Origin: Ampelocalamus luodianensis
Taxonomy: Eukaryota; Streptophyta; Magnoliopsida; Poales; Poaceae
Length of the DNA: 64,000 nt
NCBI GenBank assembly: GCA_036346255.1
Contig: CM070623.1
Location: 7,482,407 to 7,546,406 of the forward strand
Direction of reading: 5' to 3'
Part shown: positions 1 through 12,184 of the stretch, piece after piece
How the letters are laid out: every line of letters starts with the position of its first letter
Position numbering within the stretch: the first letter of the stretch is position 1
The notes under the pieces: model-generated
The model's input: only the letters and a program-made list of their open reading frames with translations
Databases searched by the model: none
Told to the model about the DNA's origin: nothing
Program-made: the position numbers and the translations under genes

Positions 1-144
1 AGGTCACTAGCATGGGAATGGAGCAGGCGGAGATGACAGGGGCAGGTGAACATCGAAACTATGGGCAGGGATCGAATTCCACAGGCAAGCGACGGAGCAC
101 GTGAGGCATGCTACCGCGCGGAGGCGAACGCGAGGTGGATGAAG

Positions 145-3100
145 TGTCACAGCCCCAACAATTAAAATGGATTAATATGTATTTCATTAGCGTGCATTAT
201 TGAATTCAAACCATTTCCTAATATATTGCACTTGGATAATCTGTTAAAAAAATGAACATACCCTTCAAAGTTTGAAATTCAATTCAAATCAGAAATAAAA
301 AGTTTTGATCATCATCTGGAAACAATTTATTCAAATACTACATTAATTATTGAGAATAAATATAATTTTTCCAGAATTTTTGGAATTAGGTTGAACCTAA
401 TGAAAATTCAAACCAACTTAATAGACATACAACATGTTTGAATTTGAATATCACAAAATATATTATGAACAGTGGGGTTTCATAATTTTTATGGGAACTA
501 TATACTCCCAAGAACCCCCACAAATTATTTCATGATTTTAGGAGATTTCTTTCTAATTATAAACCCCGGTCAAAGTTGCTAGACAGATTTTAAATCACAG
601 TCAAACCTAAAACCCTAGACATCGCAAAGACCGATCGAGTCCGATTGCGACGCGGTTAAGCCCAACCCACTAGTTGCACCGCACTGACCGCCCGATGAAA
701 GATCAACGGCCCGAGTGCGCATCGCTTCACCCCTTGGCTCCTTAAACCCGACCACCCGATATGCATCCAACGCCCACGTTGGTCCACGTTCTCTTTTGCG
801 CGCAAGTTAGAGACACCGACCGGTGGGCCTCGATGTCGTTCGTTGTCTACCACTACCGGCGCTCAGAATCTGTACACGCGGCCGAGCGACGGCGACGCGG
901 CGCCGAACGGCTCCATCACGCCGTGACTCCACCGCCGCATGCAACCAATCCCGAGAATCTCCACTTGACGCCGCCTCCATCGCCGTCATCACCCCAAAGA
1001 TAATACCCCCTCCTGCTCCTCCATTTCGCTCTTCTTCTCCTACCGACGAGAAGAGGGAAGCTCACCGCGTTTCTCTCGGGTAAGCTTCACCGAGTGGTGC
1101 TCCTCCACTCCCGATCCTTGATGTTCCATTTTTGCTCACGCGAGGTCTTGTTTTTGCTTGTAGCACCGGTTCATCCTCGTGCTCTAACCCACCTCCGGAG
1201 CACGCCCTGAGTGGCATCCGTAGGTATTTTCTTGTCTCCAGGAGGTATGGTCCTCGCTCCCTCGTGTCACTTTGTGCGCCTTAGCTCTCTAGTCCAAACC
1301 CCTCACTTGATTTTGTTAATGCACAACAGCCGCTCGTGTATTTGAGGATTGGAGTGATTTCGGCCTAAGAGCACCCCTTCACCTCCCACCTTGTTCGGGT
1401 AAGTTTCATGTTGATTCCTCGCTTCCACAGCTTCCTAGCACAACCTCCGAGCTAGCCCGAGCATTCACACTTGTTTGCTTTGCTCAGTTCTCCTTGTCCA
1501 CGTGAAGCCGTGTTGACCGCCTTTGTCTTCCACAGCTCCGACAGCACTCCAGTCAACCCCCAGCCTCCCCAAGCTCCTCACAGTTTCAGGTAACTTTGCT
1601 AGACCTTAAGGTAGCATAAGCACTCGCTACTTTGCACTGAGGAGCTCGAGTTAGCCATTTTCATTTTTGCCGCATGAACCGCGCGGTGCATCTCCGGCCA
1701 GCCGCAGACGGTCCACCTCGCACTCGCCACCACTTCTATTAGGTGCACAAGGCTATTGCGGCTAATGCAACAAGTGGCTAGCTCCGCAGTGGCGGCGTAG
1801 CGCCGCGAGCCGCCGTGCAAACCACCGAACGCGCGTTGCCGTGGTCGCACGCCGACAGCAATCGTAGCTCGGCGATTAACGTTAACGGCAATAATTAGTC
1901 TTCAATGCTTGTCTTAGTCGCCCTAATGTGTCGCTACGGTGGGACCATGCACGTAAATCAAGCACACCGAAGTTCAACGCCACGTAGATTGACGTGTGGG
2001 CCCAAAAATTTAAACACGCATGCGATGTATTGGCGCTCTTCCTTGCTCTTGGATCGTTGTGGACCGTCCGATGCGATATCGACGGTCCAGATTGGTGGCT
2101 TTCGAACTTCCGACACGCTACGATCATGGGCCGTCGATCCGAATCTACGATCCGATTCGTTGAGACATTCGGACCGTCCTATTGCACTTCGATCGGGACC
2201 GTTGGATCTTGATCCAACGGCTCGCGATCCTAGCTTTGAGTGGTGCGTGATCGCGCCGCCGTGTCACGACGACGAGCGGCCCGCTGGTCCGATGGATCGC
2301 GCTAGTGCTGCACTTGGTGAGAAAAGTATAAAACGCTTTATGAAATCCGAAATCGGTTAATTTACACACCGAGAAATTGTTTTAACTTCTAAAATGCATA
2401 ACTATTTCTTAATAACTCCAAATCACATGAAACCATACGGAAAATTTCACTTTTAGTAGACTTTATATTAAAATTAGTTTCAAACTTGTCTCTGTAACAG
2501 AGAGTATTAATTGGAGGTTGATCCATTAAAACCATTATTTGTACAATAGAAAAATGACTGATAACTTCAAAAATGCATAAATAATTATTGGAAGCTCCAA
2601 AAACAGTGAGACCACTTTTGGTAATTTTCATTTTCGGTAAACTTAATTCTAAAAATGGTCTCCACATTACCTCTGTCACAGAAACTATTTTTGGGAGAAT
2701 ATACTCCTTAACTCCATTATTTGTATACTATAAAAGGCTGATAACTTGGAAAATCAATAACTAAATCATAAGAACTCCAAATGGGACAAACTCAACTATT
2801 CTGAACTTGTATTAATATTACCTATTTACCTATGTAATCCTTTACCCCACCACTGTTCTACAAAATTTCACCCCATAATTAAATTACATAAATGACGGCT
2901 TATTGAAATCTGAAATTCAAACCATTATAACTTTCACATGCTAAATCAAAATAAAATAATTCTTTCACCTAAAATCCTTTAAAATCATGACCTGACTACT
3001 GTAGAAAAACCATGCATTTTTGAGCATTTTGGTTTTTGAGTTGTTTTCTCGGTATTTATTTGATGTTATAATTATATAGATCCCGAGCATATTGACATCG

Positions 3101-4970
3101 ACACTTACGCTACTGAGAGCGAGCAGCTACTGTACCAGCAAGGCAAGCATCATTTGAACTTTCTTTTGCATCATATTTGATCCCAGTTTTGGTTAAGATA
3201 GTGCAATGATAATTGCTTGCATGCTATTTTGATTATGTCAATATCTTTGTGGTGTGTAGTTTAGTTATGTCCTATGCTTGAGGTTAATCTTGAATTATGC
3301 CAACCCCTATATGCTTAAGATAGGATGTGTGAATTGTGGATTATAGAATTGCTTAGCCATGCAAGTCTAGATACGGTAGTTCGATCGTCGGGAATAACCC
3401 GGCGGTTTTGGGATACACACAACCCTTACCTTATGTTTTTACTTCAGATCTTTGTAGCTGTTTTATGAGTAAAACTTTGTCATTTTTAAATGAGATTTGG
3501 TCCGACAAGTGTTGGTTAGTGATGGTGTCTTTGTGCACGAGAATTGGGTATGTGGAATGACTTGTCCGACAATTGAGGACCGAACTTTGTAACGTCGTTA
3601 ATTCAAGTACACTCGTCCGCCACACGCGGTGTATGGGTGCCGTATGGTTAAGTAGGGGAGGGTTTTAGTGCGTTAAGTCCTTGGTGGTGTAAGGGCATAG
3701 CGACCGTGAAATCCTATGTTCTTTGAGGAGCCGATGTAATCCTTTATAGTGTGCAAGGAGCACCAATTCTTTTGTTTTGATTGCGTCGGTATTTCCAATA
3801 TAACTTGTGAGCCCCCTAGCAAGTGCTATCAGACGCTTGTACTAGGCAAGGAACCATCTCACAAGGGGGACTTAGCTCAATAGGGCTTTCTTGCTGAAAA
3901 TGACTATATCTTAATTTACCCGGCCGGCATACCATCGGAAGTGTGCTATTTCAGGGGCCTCTGGAGGCTTACGGGCTAATCAAGTCGTGTGGGTAAAGTA
4001 GTACACCGCAGGTATAAATCTATTTGAATAGCCGTGTCCACGGTTATGGACAACCGCTTGAGTTCGGGAGTTACTATTGTTAGACTTTTAATTAAAATTG
4101 TGGTTGAACTTGGTATTCGTCATGAACGGGATGTTCATGTGTTTAGTACATCAAGGTGGGCTGCCACCTTGGTCTTTGTATGATTCAATTGTTTATTACT
4201 CAAATGCTTTACTACATGTTTTTACTTCTACTTCAAATCTGATTTTAAATGGGCACATGAAAACTAGTATGTGTAGGATGTTAATGGTTGCGCTTTTTCG
4301 CAAAACTAAACCAATATGAGCCATCCTTTGAATGACCCTTATGCATATCTATTTTATTTGTGTAAGACTTATGAGTACACTTGTACTCACCGGATGCTTG
4401 CTGGCCTTTTCGGTGAGGAAGGTTATGATTATGATGATCTCACTAGTGTTGACTTGGCGACACTAATGAGTAATGTGCTACCATTTAACTCCAATCGGTT
4501 GTCGATGGGTGATGGGCATACCACGTTGGTCTTTTGCTTTATCTACTTAATTCACTGCTACTTGATACTCTACTTTAAATTTGGTCGGTCGCCGTTTGTA
4601 ATAAGTCAGAGACCTTAACTATCGTGCAAGATGTCTTTTATCTTTTGTTGTATGCGTTGTATGGATGTAATCAACGTTGGATGAAAGCATGAGTATATTG
4701 GTCGTTGATCTTGGGAGCCAATATATATCATACTCGTTGTTGATGAATTCCCATTTGACTCACCAAGGGTAGTGCTTCAATCGAGGAGAATCGACAATCA
4801 TGTAGCGCTCGCAAGGGAGCAGCGCGTATGATCGTTGAGGCTCCAATATTCGGCTAAGTCTCCCACTTGGATAGAGTTAAATTGGAATTCATTTACCGGA
4901 GACCCGTAATTATATCCCTAAGACCTTGTCTAATCTCGGTCTTATGGAGATAATTACCGGGTTCCCCACA
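145..4970 (-). mobile_element. Giant solo LTR of a gypsy-type retrotransposon (family 1, copy a)
   Basis: Read on the minus strand this starts TGTGGGGAACCCGG and ends TTGGGGCTGTGACA, so it has TG...CA ends. It is flanked by a perfect 5-bp duplication TGAAG (140-144 and 4971-4975). It is 4826 bp long with no second LTR and no gag-pol, so it is best explained as a solo LTR left by LTR-LTR recombination. Its sequence matches 16196-20673 in inverted orientation, for example the block around 4020-4070, which encodes the complement of CGGTTGTCCATAACCGTGG. The length and ends suggest a Tekay/Del-like chromovirus LTR, but the lineage is inferred. The short ORFs inside (for example 1905-2360) look like chance ORFs. 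Confidence 0.82.
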
Positions 4971-4975
4971 TGAAG

Positions 4976-5383
4976 AGTGCTGACGGGTGGGGCTAGCATG
5001 TCAGCAAGAGGGTGAGAGTGAGGCTAGCACGGGTTGTTGCGCTGCGCAAGGGAATTGGGCCGGGCAGATTCGGCCCATCGGCGCGCGAAAAATTCAAATG
5101 GAATTTGGAATTTCTAGAAAAAGGCTGAGAATTTGCCAAATTTTTAAACCTATCAAACAGGCTCTAAAATTTATGAAATTTTTTGTGATGGCTTGTAACA
5201 TGGTATATTTTCTTGTATAAGTTTTTTAGGATTTTATATGCTCTGTGATTTTCTAAAAAATTCCTCCAAATTGCTGTTTTCATATAGGTTCAATAGTCGT
5301 TTTGATGCAAATTTTCAAAACATGCTCAAATGAATTTTTCCACAAAGAAATATGCTTAAATTTTATTTCCTCACTTATTTTTA
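4976..5383. other. Unassigned AT-rich repeat-like DNA, no gene seen
   Basis: This is the flank that continued from positions 1-139 before the solo LTR inserted. It includes a GC-rich piece (4980-5090) followed by AT-rich sequence. No coding motif, TIR or tandem structure was recognised. It may be part of an older LTR, since 1-139 and 4976-5100 have the GC-rich texture of grass gypsy LTRs. Confidence 0.3.
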
Positions 5384-5869
5384 TTACACTTGCCCAAAAT
5401 GTGATTTTTGGGATGTTGGCCTTATTGTTTTCAATCCATATAGTAATCTTTGCAATTTCACACTATACATGTTGTGATTCTCAATTGCGCTCATGCGTGA
5501 GAGTTTTAATCCCTCTAGAATCATCATGTAGATTTCAGAATCAAGTGACCCATATAGATATATAGTCACAACATCCATGAGTTTCATACTTAGATTCTTG
5601 TAGCCATAGTTATCAAATAGCGGAATATTATGCCATACATTACAGGAGGGTAAGTTTTGTCATAATCGATCTCGCTTTATACCTCACAACTTCATTGTTT
5701 CCATTCTTTTTTCTTATGAACATCCATCTGTGTCCAACGAGAATGATATCATGAGGTGTCTTGACCACAAGTCCAAATACTTTTCTCTTGGTTAGCGAGT
5801 TTAGTTCGGTTTCAATTTCATCCTTCCACTTTTCTCAATTGATGTGAGTTTTGCATTCAGGAGGAGAAC
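5384..5869 (-). pseudogene. Decayed copia reverse transcriptase (RVT_2) fragment
   Basis: On the minus strand the conserved RVT_2 start region of Ty1/copia polyproteins is recognisable. First comes VGHRWMFIRKKN followed by VVRYKARL (translated from about 5680-5800). Then, after a gap in the frame, comes MDVVTIYLYGSLDSEIYM and later QRLLYGLK (5384-5587). Intact elements read through this region in one frame. Here the frame is lost between the two blocks, and the usual stretch after KARL is shortened or garbled. Protease, integrase, the catalytic YVDD block and RNase H are not seen. It is therefore a truncated, non-coding remnant, cut at 5870 by sequence that starts like an LTR. Confidence 0.72.
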
Positions 5870-6553
5870 TGTAATACCCTGTTTATTTAAAGAGAATATA
5901 AGGAGGTTGGGAGATTCCATTTTGCCTCGTCAAAAAATGGGACATAATCTGTCCATTATTTTGCAGCGTGATTTTCGCCACTAGAACGGTTTCAAATGGA
6001 AAAAAAAACTACAAAGTTGTCGATCTCTTTGTATAGTCTAATTTAGAGTTCTCATTGACCTAATCAGGAATTCTGACGTGTGAGATATGGGGTCTGCAAG
6101 GCAGACTACATAGAGAATTAGAGTTAACTTCCAACACAAATTTGGCAACGAAGGTGGTATCTTCAGAAAACTTCCACAAATCCAAAGTTGAAGAACTGTG
6201 AGTTAGCTAAACGTGAAAAAAAAAGAATCACCCAATTCCGAGTTCAAGAGAGAAAGTTATGACCTCTGGAATATTAGCTGCACAGAAGAAAAACGGTAAC
6301 CGACTCGAATCAAAGTGTATTTTGAATCAAATTCAATGTCGATTGTTTCCAACCCTACCACATTCAAACCACAACCCTCCAGACTATTGCCCTTTAAATA
6401 GGACCCTTGGGGGTGCCCCCGTTGTGCTCCCCTTCCCCTGGCCACCACCCCCTAGCGCTTGCTGCCCCTGTGCCTCCCTCCCTCCAAGATGTTGCCCAAG
6501 GGAAGCAAGGAGGACGAACCAAGGAGGCCCAGCAAGGAAGGAGAGGAAGGAAA
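5870..6553. mobile_element. Probable LTR fragment
   Basis: The junction with the copia remnant is TGTAATACCCTG, a common terminal sequence of grass gypsy LTRs. The body ends in a C-rich then purine-rich stretch (6400-6550) typical of the transcript-leader part of such LTRs. No matching end or TSD was found, so the right boundary is a guess. Another LTR-like start, TGTTGACACCG, follows at about 6554. Confidence 0.35.
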
Positions 6554-7429
6554 GATGTTGACACCGATTTTGTAGAATTTATAGTAGGAATAAATAATAA
6601 TAAATTAATTAATCACTCTGACGGCAAAAAGCCGTTACAACATAAAACGACGAAAAGTTGTGAACTATTTTTCTTAAGTGAAAATCGCCATAGCATACAT
6701 GGGCAAGGAAATAGTCCAATGAGCAATATTCCGCCGACAATAAGATACCGGTGTACGTACCTAAATATTGAAAGCACTTGATTGGACCCATCTGCCAGCC
6801 AAAGAACGCATGGCACTCTTCAGTGCACGTCCTGCATGCATACATGTGCAGCAGCCAAGGTCAAAGAAAATACCACAGTTAGTGCATGTTTACAGTAATT
6901 AAAGAAAGGAAACTGGAAAAGAAACCCACTAACCCCATGCATGGGTCCATTATTTAATATACTTTTAATTATTATTGATTAACCCATTAACTCAGCAGTT
7001 GATTAACTGATTAACCCATCAATTAATTAAGTGATTAATCCATCATCAAAGCTGAATTTTTTTCCCCCACCTCCTGGCTGTTCTTTCCGGATTGCATGCA
7101 TGCATGAAGTTTCCAATGCTGCAATAACTGCCCACTAACAAGAGAAAAGGATTATTAACTTTTTTTCCCACGTCTTGGCTGCTCTTTCTGGACTGCATGC
7201 ATGCTATTAGCATATATTTAGAGCCGGTACAATACATGTATTTAAAGGGGAGTTTAGCAAAGAAAAACTATTTTTTTCTCGCTACGAAGGACAGATAAGA
7301 ACTTTAGAAGCAAAGCAGCTGCTATTAGCATATATTTGTCTCAAGTATACTTATTCCGTTTCCACATAATTTATGGTGAATTCTTTATCCAATTCGAACA
7401 GAAATTTATTCAAATCAATGATGCCCCGA
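6554..7429. other. AT-rich intergenic DNA with a small direct duplication
   Basis: No gene was recognised. A motif of about 45 bp (TTTTTTTCCC...CTGGCTGTTCTTTC...GCATGCATGC) occurs at about 7055-7100 and again, diverged, at about 7160-7204. Runs of TTAATTAA-like sequence lie at 6955-7040. The beginning could belong to a second degraded LTR. Confidence 0.3.
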
Positions 7430-7692
7430 CATATTTGCACGCACGCTGGTAGGTACATCAGGATTAAGTGTCGCAAAATTACCTGGAGGCCACGTCACAT
7501 ACTTGCACGCACGCTGGTGGGAAAGACATGCTCGGTGGCGACGTGGATGGCCCACGGCCGCCGGCACGACCGTCAGGATTATTTTTTTTTTAAAAAAAAT
7601 GGAAGTACAACTTCCGGTACGACCGTCAGGATTTAGCGACGCAAAAGAATCTGGAGGCCGTGTGACATGCTTGCACGCAAGGTGGCGGGAAT
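7430..7692 (+). repeat. Degenerate direct repeats (TTGCACGCACGCTGGT units)
   Basis: TTGCACGCACGCTGGT or a close variant occurs at about 7435, 7503 and 7670. Between the copies, GTCAGGATT...GCGACGCAAAA...CTGGAGGCC recurs with substitutions. A 17-bp T/A palindrome (TTTTTTTTTAAAAAAAA) sits in the middle near 7580. The overall look is an old, internally duplicated mobile-element end. No coding function is apparent. Confidence 0.45.
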
Positions 7693-8466
7693 GACATTCA
7701 TTGATTTCTGATTCCATCTGCTCTCCGGCAATTCAATGAGTTGCAATTAGTCTTGCAGATCTGCCTCTGAATTTTTTTTGTTGCCAGGACATCGCTTCTG
7801 CTCCTCCTGGGTCTTCGACATCACCGGCCACTTCGGCCAGTCATATTCTTCGGCAGCTGCCTCGTCCGCCGTAGTCGTTGGTAGGGGCCTGCTCTTTTTG
7901 CTGCGGCCTCTCTACTCGACCATGACTATGTTGGCATCTCCGACACCGCCACGCCACCTCAGCTCTGTGTCACAGCCGGCCACACTATCGATGTCTGCTG
8001 CACTTGGTCTTCTCCCTCAATGCCGTCTTGACTTGACTGATGGCCGTCCTATTCCTCGTAGCAAGCCACCTTGTCGCTGCAACCCCACGGCCGCCTCGCC
8101 ACCATCATTGGCGTCTGCAACGCGCCACAGCGACATGGCGGTCTTCAAGCTCGGTGCTGCGGAGTTTTTAATATCGGTTCAAAAAATTTTCCGGGGTGGC
8201 CGGTAAGGCCGATAATCGGTTTCCAAATTTTTTTTTTTGGATTTTTCGGATTTTAATTTTTTAAAAAAATCAAATTCGAACAAAATTCAAAAAAAATTGA
8301 TTTTTTTACGAAATTCATCCAAACTGAAATTTTCGGAACTGGTTTATACTTCTACCAGGGTGGCTGATATAGCCAACAGAAACGATTATCGGGCGATATT
8401 TAAATCCCACCCTTAGGCTCGCGCTGTCACACAGGCCAGTACATTTGGATGTATGAAATCGTAGGA
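7693..8466. other. No recognisable gene; AT-rich tract at 8220-8300
   Basis: A 142-codon open frame (7778-8206) is present but has no motif I recognise, uses alanine/serine/proline-rich low-complexity sequence and runs into an A/T-rich repeat-like tract. I leave it uncalled. Confidence 0.3.
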
Positions 8467-8690
8467 AAAAAAAAACAAGTAGGACATTGTGTCTTTCACG
8501 CCAAAAATAAAAGATATTTTACGTCCGAAAAAAGCTTGAACTGAGTTTCCATATTCTCATGATATAATGTTTAAAAAGAGACACATATATGAGCCATCGT
8601 AACTTAGGACAATCGGATAGATGGCCAGATATTTTTCTTTTTTACCGATTAATAGAGTGGGTAATTAGTATAGGTAGGATAGGATGTATG
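8467..8690 (+). repeat. Long direct repeat, copy 1
   Basis: The segment from AACAAGTAGGACATTGTGTC through TGGCCAGATATT to GGTAATTAGTATAGGTA recurs at 10172-10380 in the same orientation with moderate divergence. The intervening 1.5 kb carries the 23-bp tandem array. This could be a tandem duplication or a pair of flanking copies of one element. Confidence 0.6.
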
Positions 8691-9297
8691 ATATCGTTGG
8701 CAGAAAGAAAGAAAAAGGGAAATCATCCCACACATACGTCCGACTAATACGTTTGCATCGTACGGTCAAACCAACGCATCCAAATACGTAACATACAGCC
8801 TTAAATACCGGCCTTTGGACTCGGACGCTCCACTACGCTAAGCCAAAGCCCCCTCACGAAGATACTTGGTGCACACGCAAGCAAGCAAAGGCAAGGCAAG
8901 GCTTCTTGCACCGCAGCGGCGCTGGCGTGGAATGCTCGTGGCCACGTTGAGGCACATGCTGCGCCGCGTCCTCGCCGGCCTCCGCGCGCTGCGTCCGCGC
9001 AGGTGTCGCCAAGGTGCTGCTGCGGCGGCGGCGTCCAAGGCACGTGTGACCGTTCGCCCGTTCGGCGGCACCAGCAAGGCCACCCTATGCAGCAGCAGCA
9101 GCAACATCGTTGTATGCTAGATGCAACAAAATTCAGAACATGCGCAACATATCAAAAATCCATATGCATCATTTCAAAGAACATCACCATGAGCGTTAAC
9201 ATCATCTCAAAGAACATCACCGTGAACATCAATATTGCATCTGTAGAAAAAAAAATATTGTATCTGTAGAAAAAAAATGTTGCATACGGTTCACGGC

Positions 9298-9668
9298 GAT
9301 GTTGCAACCATTGTCCGGAGATATTGCAACTGTTGTCCAAGGATGTTGCAACCATTGTCTAGGGATGTTGCAACCGTTTTTCCGTTTTTCCTGATGCTTT
9401 TGTTTTTTTATTTGTGATGTTGCAACTATTGTCTGGAGATGTTACAACTGTTGTCTGAGGATGTTACAACTATTGTTCGGAGATATTGCAACCGTTGTCA
9501 TAAGATGTTGCAACTGTTGTTCGAAGATATTACAACCATTGTCTTAAGATGTTGCAATCGTTGTCCGGGGATGTTGCAACCGTTGTTCGAAGATATTGCA
9601 ACTATTGTCCGGGGATGTTACAACCGTTGTCCTGAGATGTTGCAACCGTATCCGGAGGATGTTGCATA
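9298..9668 (+). repeat. 23-bp tandem array built on GATGTTGCAACCGTTGTCC
   Basis: GATGTTGCAAC or GATATTGCAAC followed by CATTGTCC, TGTTGTCC or CGTTGTCC repeats about every 23 bp, with one interruption at about 9378-9414. Around 13 units are visible. Because 23 is not a multiple of 3, the apparent ORFs across it are incidental. Related TTGTTGCA motifs recur inside the Mutator-like element at 15340-15720. Confidence 0.75.
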
Positions 9669-10171
9669 TAGCGGCGTAATTAATATACTATAATGGTGTG
9701 AAGATTAAGGATAAAGATCGAAGATGTCTGGAATCTCTGAAATTTTCTTCCACAGGAAATTTCCTTGTATGCCTGAAGCCTCCGTACCCTCGAAATCTCT
9801 CGTGAATCTCCTAATCTCCTTAGACCTTAATGCAACTTCATCTGTTCCAAGTGCTACTGTGCCAATGCCAGAAATAATTCTTGAACTGCATGGCGCACGC
9901 TCTCTCTTGAGTCTCCTAATCTCCTTAGACCTTAATGCTTGCACTGACTGGCTGGGCTCCACGTCCTAAAATTATGTGCCCGAGATTAAACACCCCCTGG
10001 CCCGCCACGGCGATGGCGCCCACACTCCACTGCATCCAACGTCCGCCAACCAGTACCGCCCACAAACACAAACCCATCCATCCGTCCGTCGCCATGGGCC
10101 GAAATCTAACGTCCAAATGTTGCGTACGGCGCTAGCCTTTAAATCGTACGTACGACTGCTAGTATCACCCA
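9669..10171. other. Unassigned sequence between repeat copies
   Basis: It contains a local direct duplication: CTCCTAATCTCCTTAGACCT occurs at about 9808 and again at about 9914, about 106 bp apart. At 10100-10150, AACGTCCAAAT...CCTTTAAAT resembles 8775-8808. No coding gene was recognised. Confidence 0.4.
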
Positions 10172-10380
10172 AAGAAAAAACAAGTAGGACATTGTGTCTT
10201 TCATGTCAAGAATAAAGATAATTCACGTCAAAAAAAACTGAAGTTTCCATATTTTTCATGATACTATCTAGAAAGAGAAACAGATTTGAGTTGTTATAGA
10301 TGGCCAGATATTATTCTTTTTTATAATTAACGTGGGAATTTTCTCATAGTGGATAATTAGTATAAGTATAGATATAGATA
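10172..10380 (+). repeat. Long direct repeat, copy 2
   Basis: Same-orientation counterpart of 8467-8690. It shares AACAAGTAGGACATTGTGTC, TTTCCATAT, GATGGCCAGATATT and GGATAATTAGTATA, with small indels. Confidence 0.6.
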
Positions 10381-10740
10381 GATAGACTGTAATTGTGATG
10401 CATGTCATTTTTCTATCGATCTGGTGGGAGTTCTACGTGGGTTATTGCGTTCTTCTTCTCATGTGCTCTACACACCTCTCCATTGCCCGATATACTGTTA
10501 CATTTCCCGGTTTTTCAACTTATGTATGCCGTACTGGCAAAACTTATCACATAGGTGATGTGCTTAACTGTTAAGCTTATGGACCATGCATTTCTTTTGA
10601 AAATTCAATTCTAGGTAGAAAGGACAGTACCAAGTCCTCTTTTCTCAGCATAACTTTTGGCAAAGCTGAATGACTACCTCGTCTTTGTTAAAGCTTCTTT
10701 TCTTTGGCTTATGAGGTAAGCGCAGCATGACATCAAAACA

Positions 10741-11612
10741 GAAAGGAAAAGGAGAAAGTTAGTCTGAACCGAGAAGTGGAGATGCATTTGGAGGTTCGTT
10801 CTTTTGTTTCTGAAGTCGGTCAATTATAGTACAATTCCATGTAGATGTCCTCCCCCTCTAAGAAAAGGCGTAACTTTCTTATTTAAAAAGAGAGAAACCA
10901 TATTCAAAGTAAAGCGGTGAGATGTAAATCTGATTAGCCTTCGCTTTGCTTTAGTCTTTTGATTCATAATTCAACTCAGAGTTACATGGTTCAAAGTCTT
11001 ATCTGGTTTCAACTAATATTGTTAAAAGGTGCTCACTCTGATACGAGAGGGCGCCACTACAGCTCCTGAGGTGAAATTTGTTTCGAATTTGAGTTGGAAG
11101 TTAAAACATTTGCTTCCCTTTTTTGAACTGAAAGTTCAATTTTCAAGTTGAAAGTTTGTCATTCAAGGTGAAACTTTAAAATTCTCTAGCTCAAAGTTTG
11201 GGTTTTTTTAATTCAAAGTTAAAGGTTTTTTAGTTGAAAGTTTTGACATTAAAAAAGTTGAAGAGTGGACGCCCGTAGCATAGGCGAATATATACCAGTG
11301 GACGCCCGTAGAATAGTCTCTGACAAAGCTAAAAGCAAGCGGTAATGTATAAATTGGCCGTTTTAGAGTGGTATGGTCATTTCATTAATCGTCGGGAATG
11401 GTTACTTACAATGCAATCGGAGTGCATTGAATCATGAAGACCGTAAAAAGTTACAAAACAGCATCGGATAGAATAAAGGAGGTGTAAGATTGTGGAGCCC
11501 ACCTCCAATACCAAAATTCGACAGACAGCACCATAGAAAGGCAACTTTGCGAGAACCCTTCTCCTCAACTCGAAAACCTACCATCTGCCTTTGGGACGAA
11601 GGCATTAGGGCA
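10741..11612 (+). repeat. Segmental repeat, uninterrupted copy A
   Basis: Contains, in order: GGAGAAAGT..CTGAACCGAG; AACTAATATTGTTAAAAGG; GAGAGGGCGCCACTACAG; GACAAAGCTAAAAGCAAGCG; and ATCTGCCTTTGGGACGAAGG. The same blocks recur in the same order from 11934 to 20709, where they are separated by insertions. Copy A therefore serves as the empty-site reference for those insertions. It holds no recognised gene. The TTGAAAGTTC-like runs at 11090-11240 resemble those at 14520-14700, 45120-45320 and 48100-48190. Confidence 0.75.
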
Positions 11613-11933
11613 CACGAGTACCGTTGATTGCAGAGGGCAAAAACACCAAAGCAGATTAATTGTAGCTATGGTAAAAAATGCATAGAAAAATAGGACCGGA
11701 CGACGCAAATTTTACGTGAAAACCTCTTTTGGAAAGAAAAAATCACAAACACATGAAGACAATATCACTATAGGAGAAAATATTTACAATGTAGTTCTTG
11801 CACTTCCTTATGGACTACAAGGAATATTTATATTTGTACATGAAAAAACTCCATGTAGAACTAAAACTATGAGTTAAACTAGAAAACGAAATTCGTGACA
11901 CTCAAACTCAATTTAATTTGTATCACACTAAAA
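11613..11933. other. Unassigned sequence between segmental copies
   Basis: AT-rich DNA of copia-LTR-like texture (for example GTGAAAACCTCTTTTGGAAAG at about 11717). No paired end or gene was found. Confidence 0.3.
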
Positions 11934-12184
11934 AAGGAAAAGGAGAAAGTCTGAACCGAGAAGTGGAGATGCATTTGGAGGTTCGTTCTTTGTTTTTGAG
12001 GTCGATCAATTCTAGTACAATTCCACGTAGATGTCCTCCCTCTCTAAGAAAAGCGGCAACCTTCTTATTTAAAAAGTGAGAAACCGGTGTGTCTTTTCTG
12101 ATTAAGCTTAGTTTTTCTTAAGTCTTTTGATTCTTAATTCAACTCAGAGTTACATGGTTCAAAGTTTCATCTGGTTTTAACTAA
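11934..12184 (+). repeat. Segmental repeat, copy B (first block)
   Basis: Matches 10741-11015 closely, from AAAAGGAGAAAG to TTTTAACTAA. It is broken exactly where the Helitron starts. The copy resumes at 13862 (TATTGTTAAAAGG), 14480-14857, 15826-15956, 16128-16195 and 20674-20709. Confidence 0.75.

Noticed and set aside
1905..2360. 151-codon frame as a gene
   Set aside because: Within the first solo LTR and without a recognisable domain. The homologous LTR at 16196-20673 does not keep the frame.
9298..9668. CRISPR-like or coding repeat protein
   Set aside because: 23-bp period is out of frame and has no spacers. The apparent cysteine/leucine-rich protein is an artefact.
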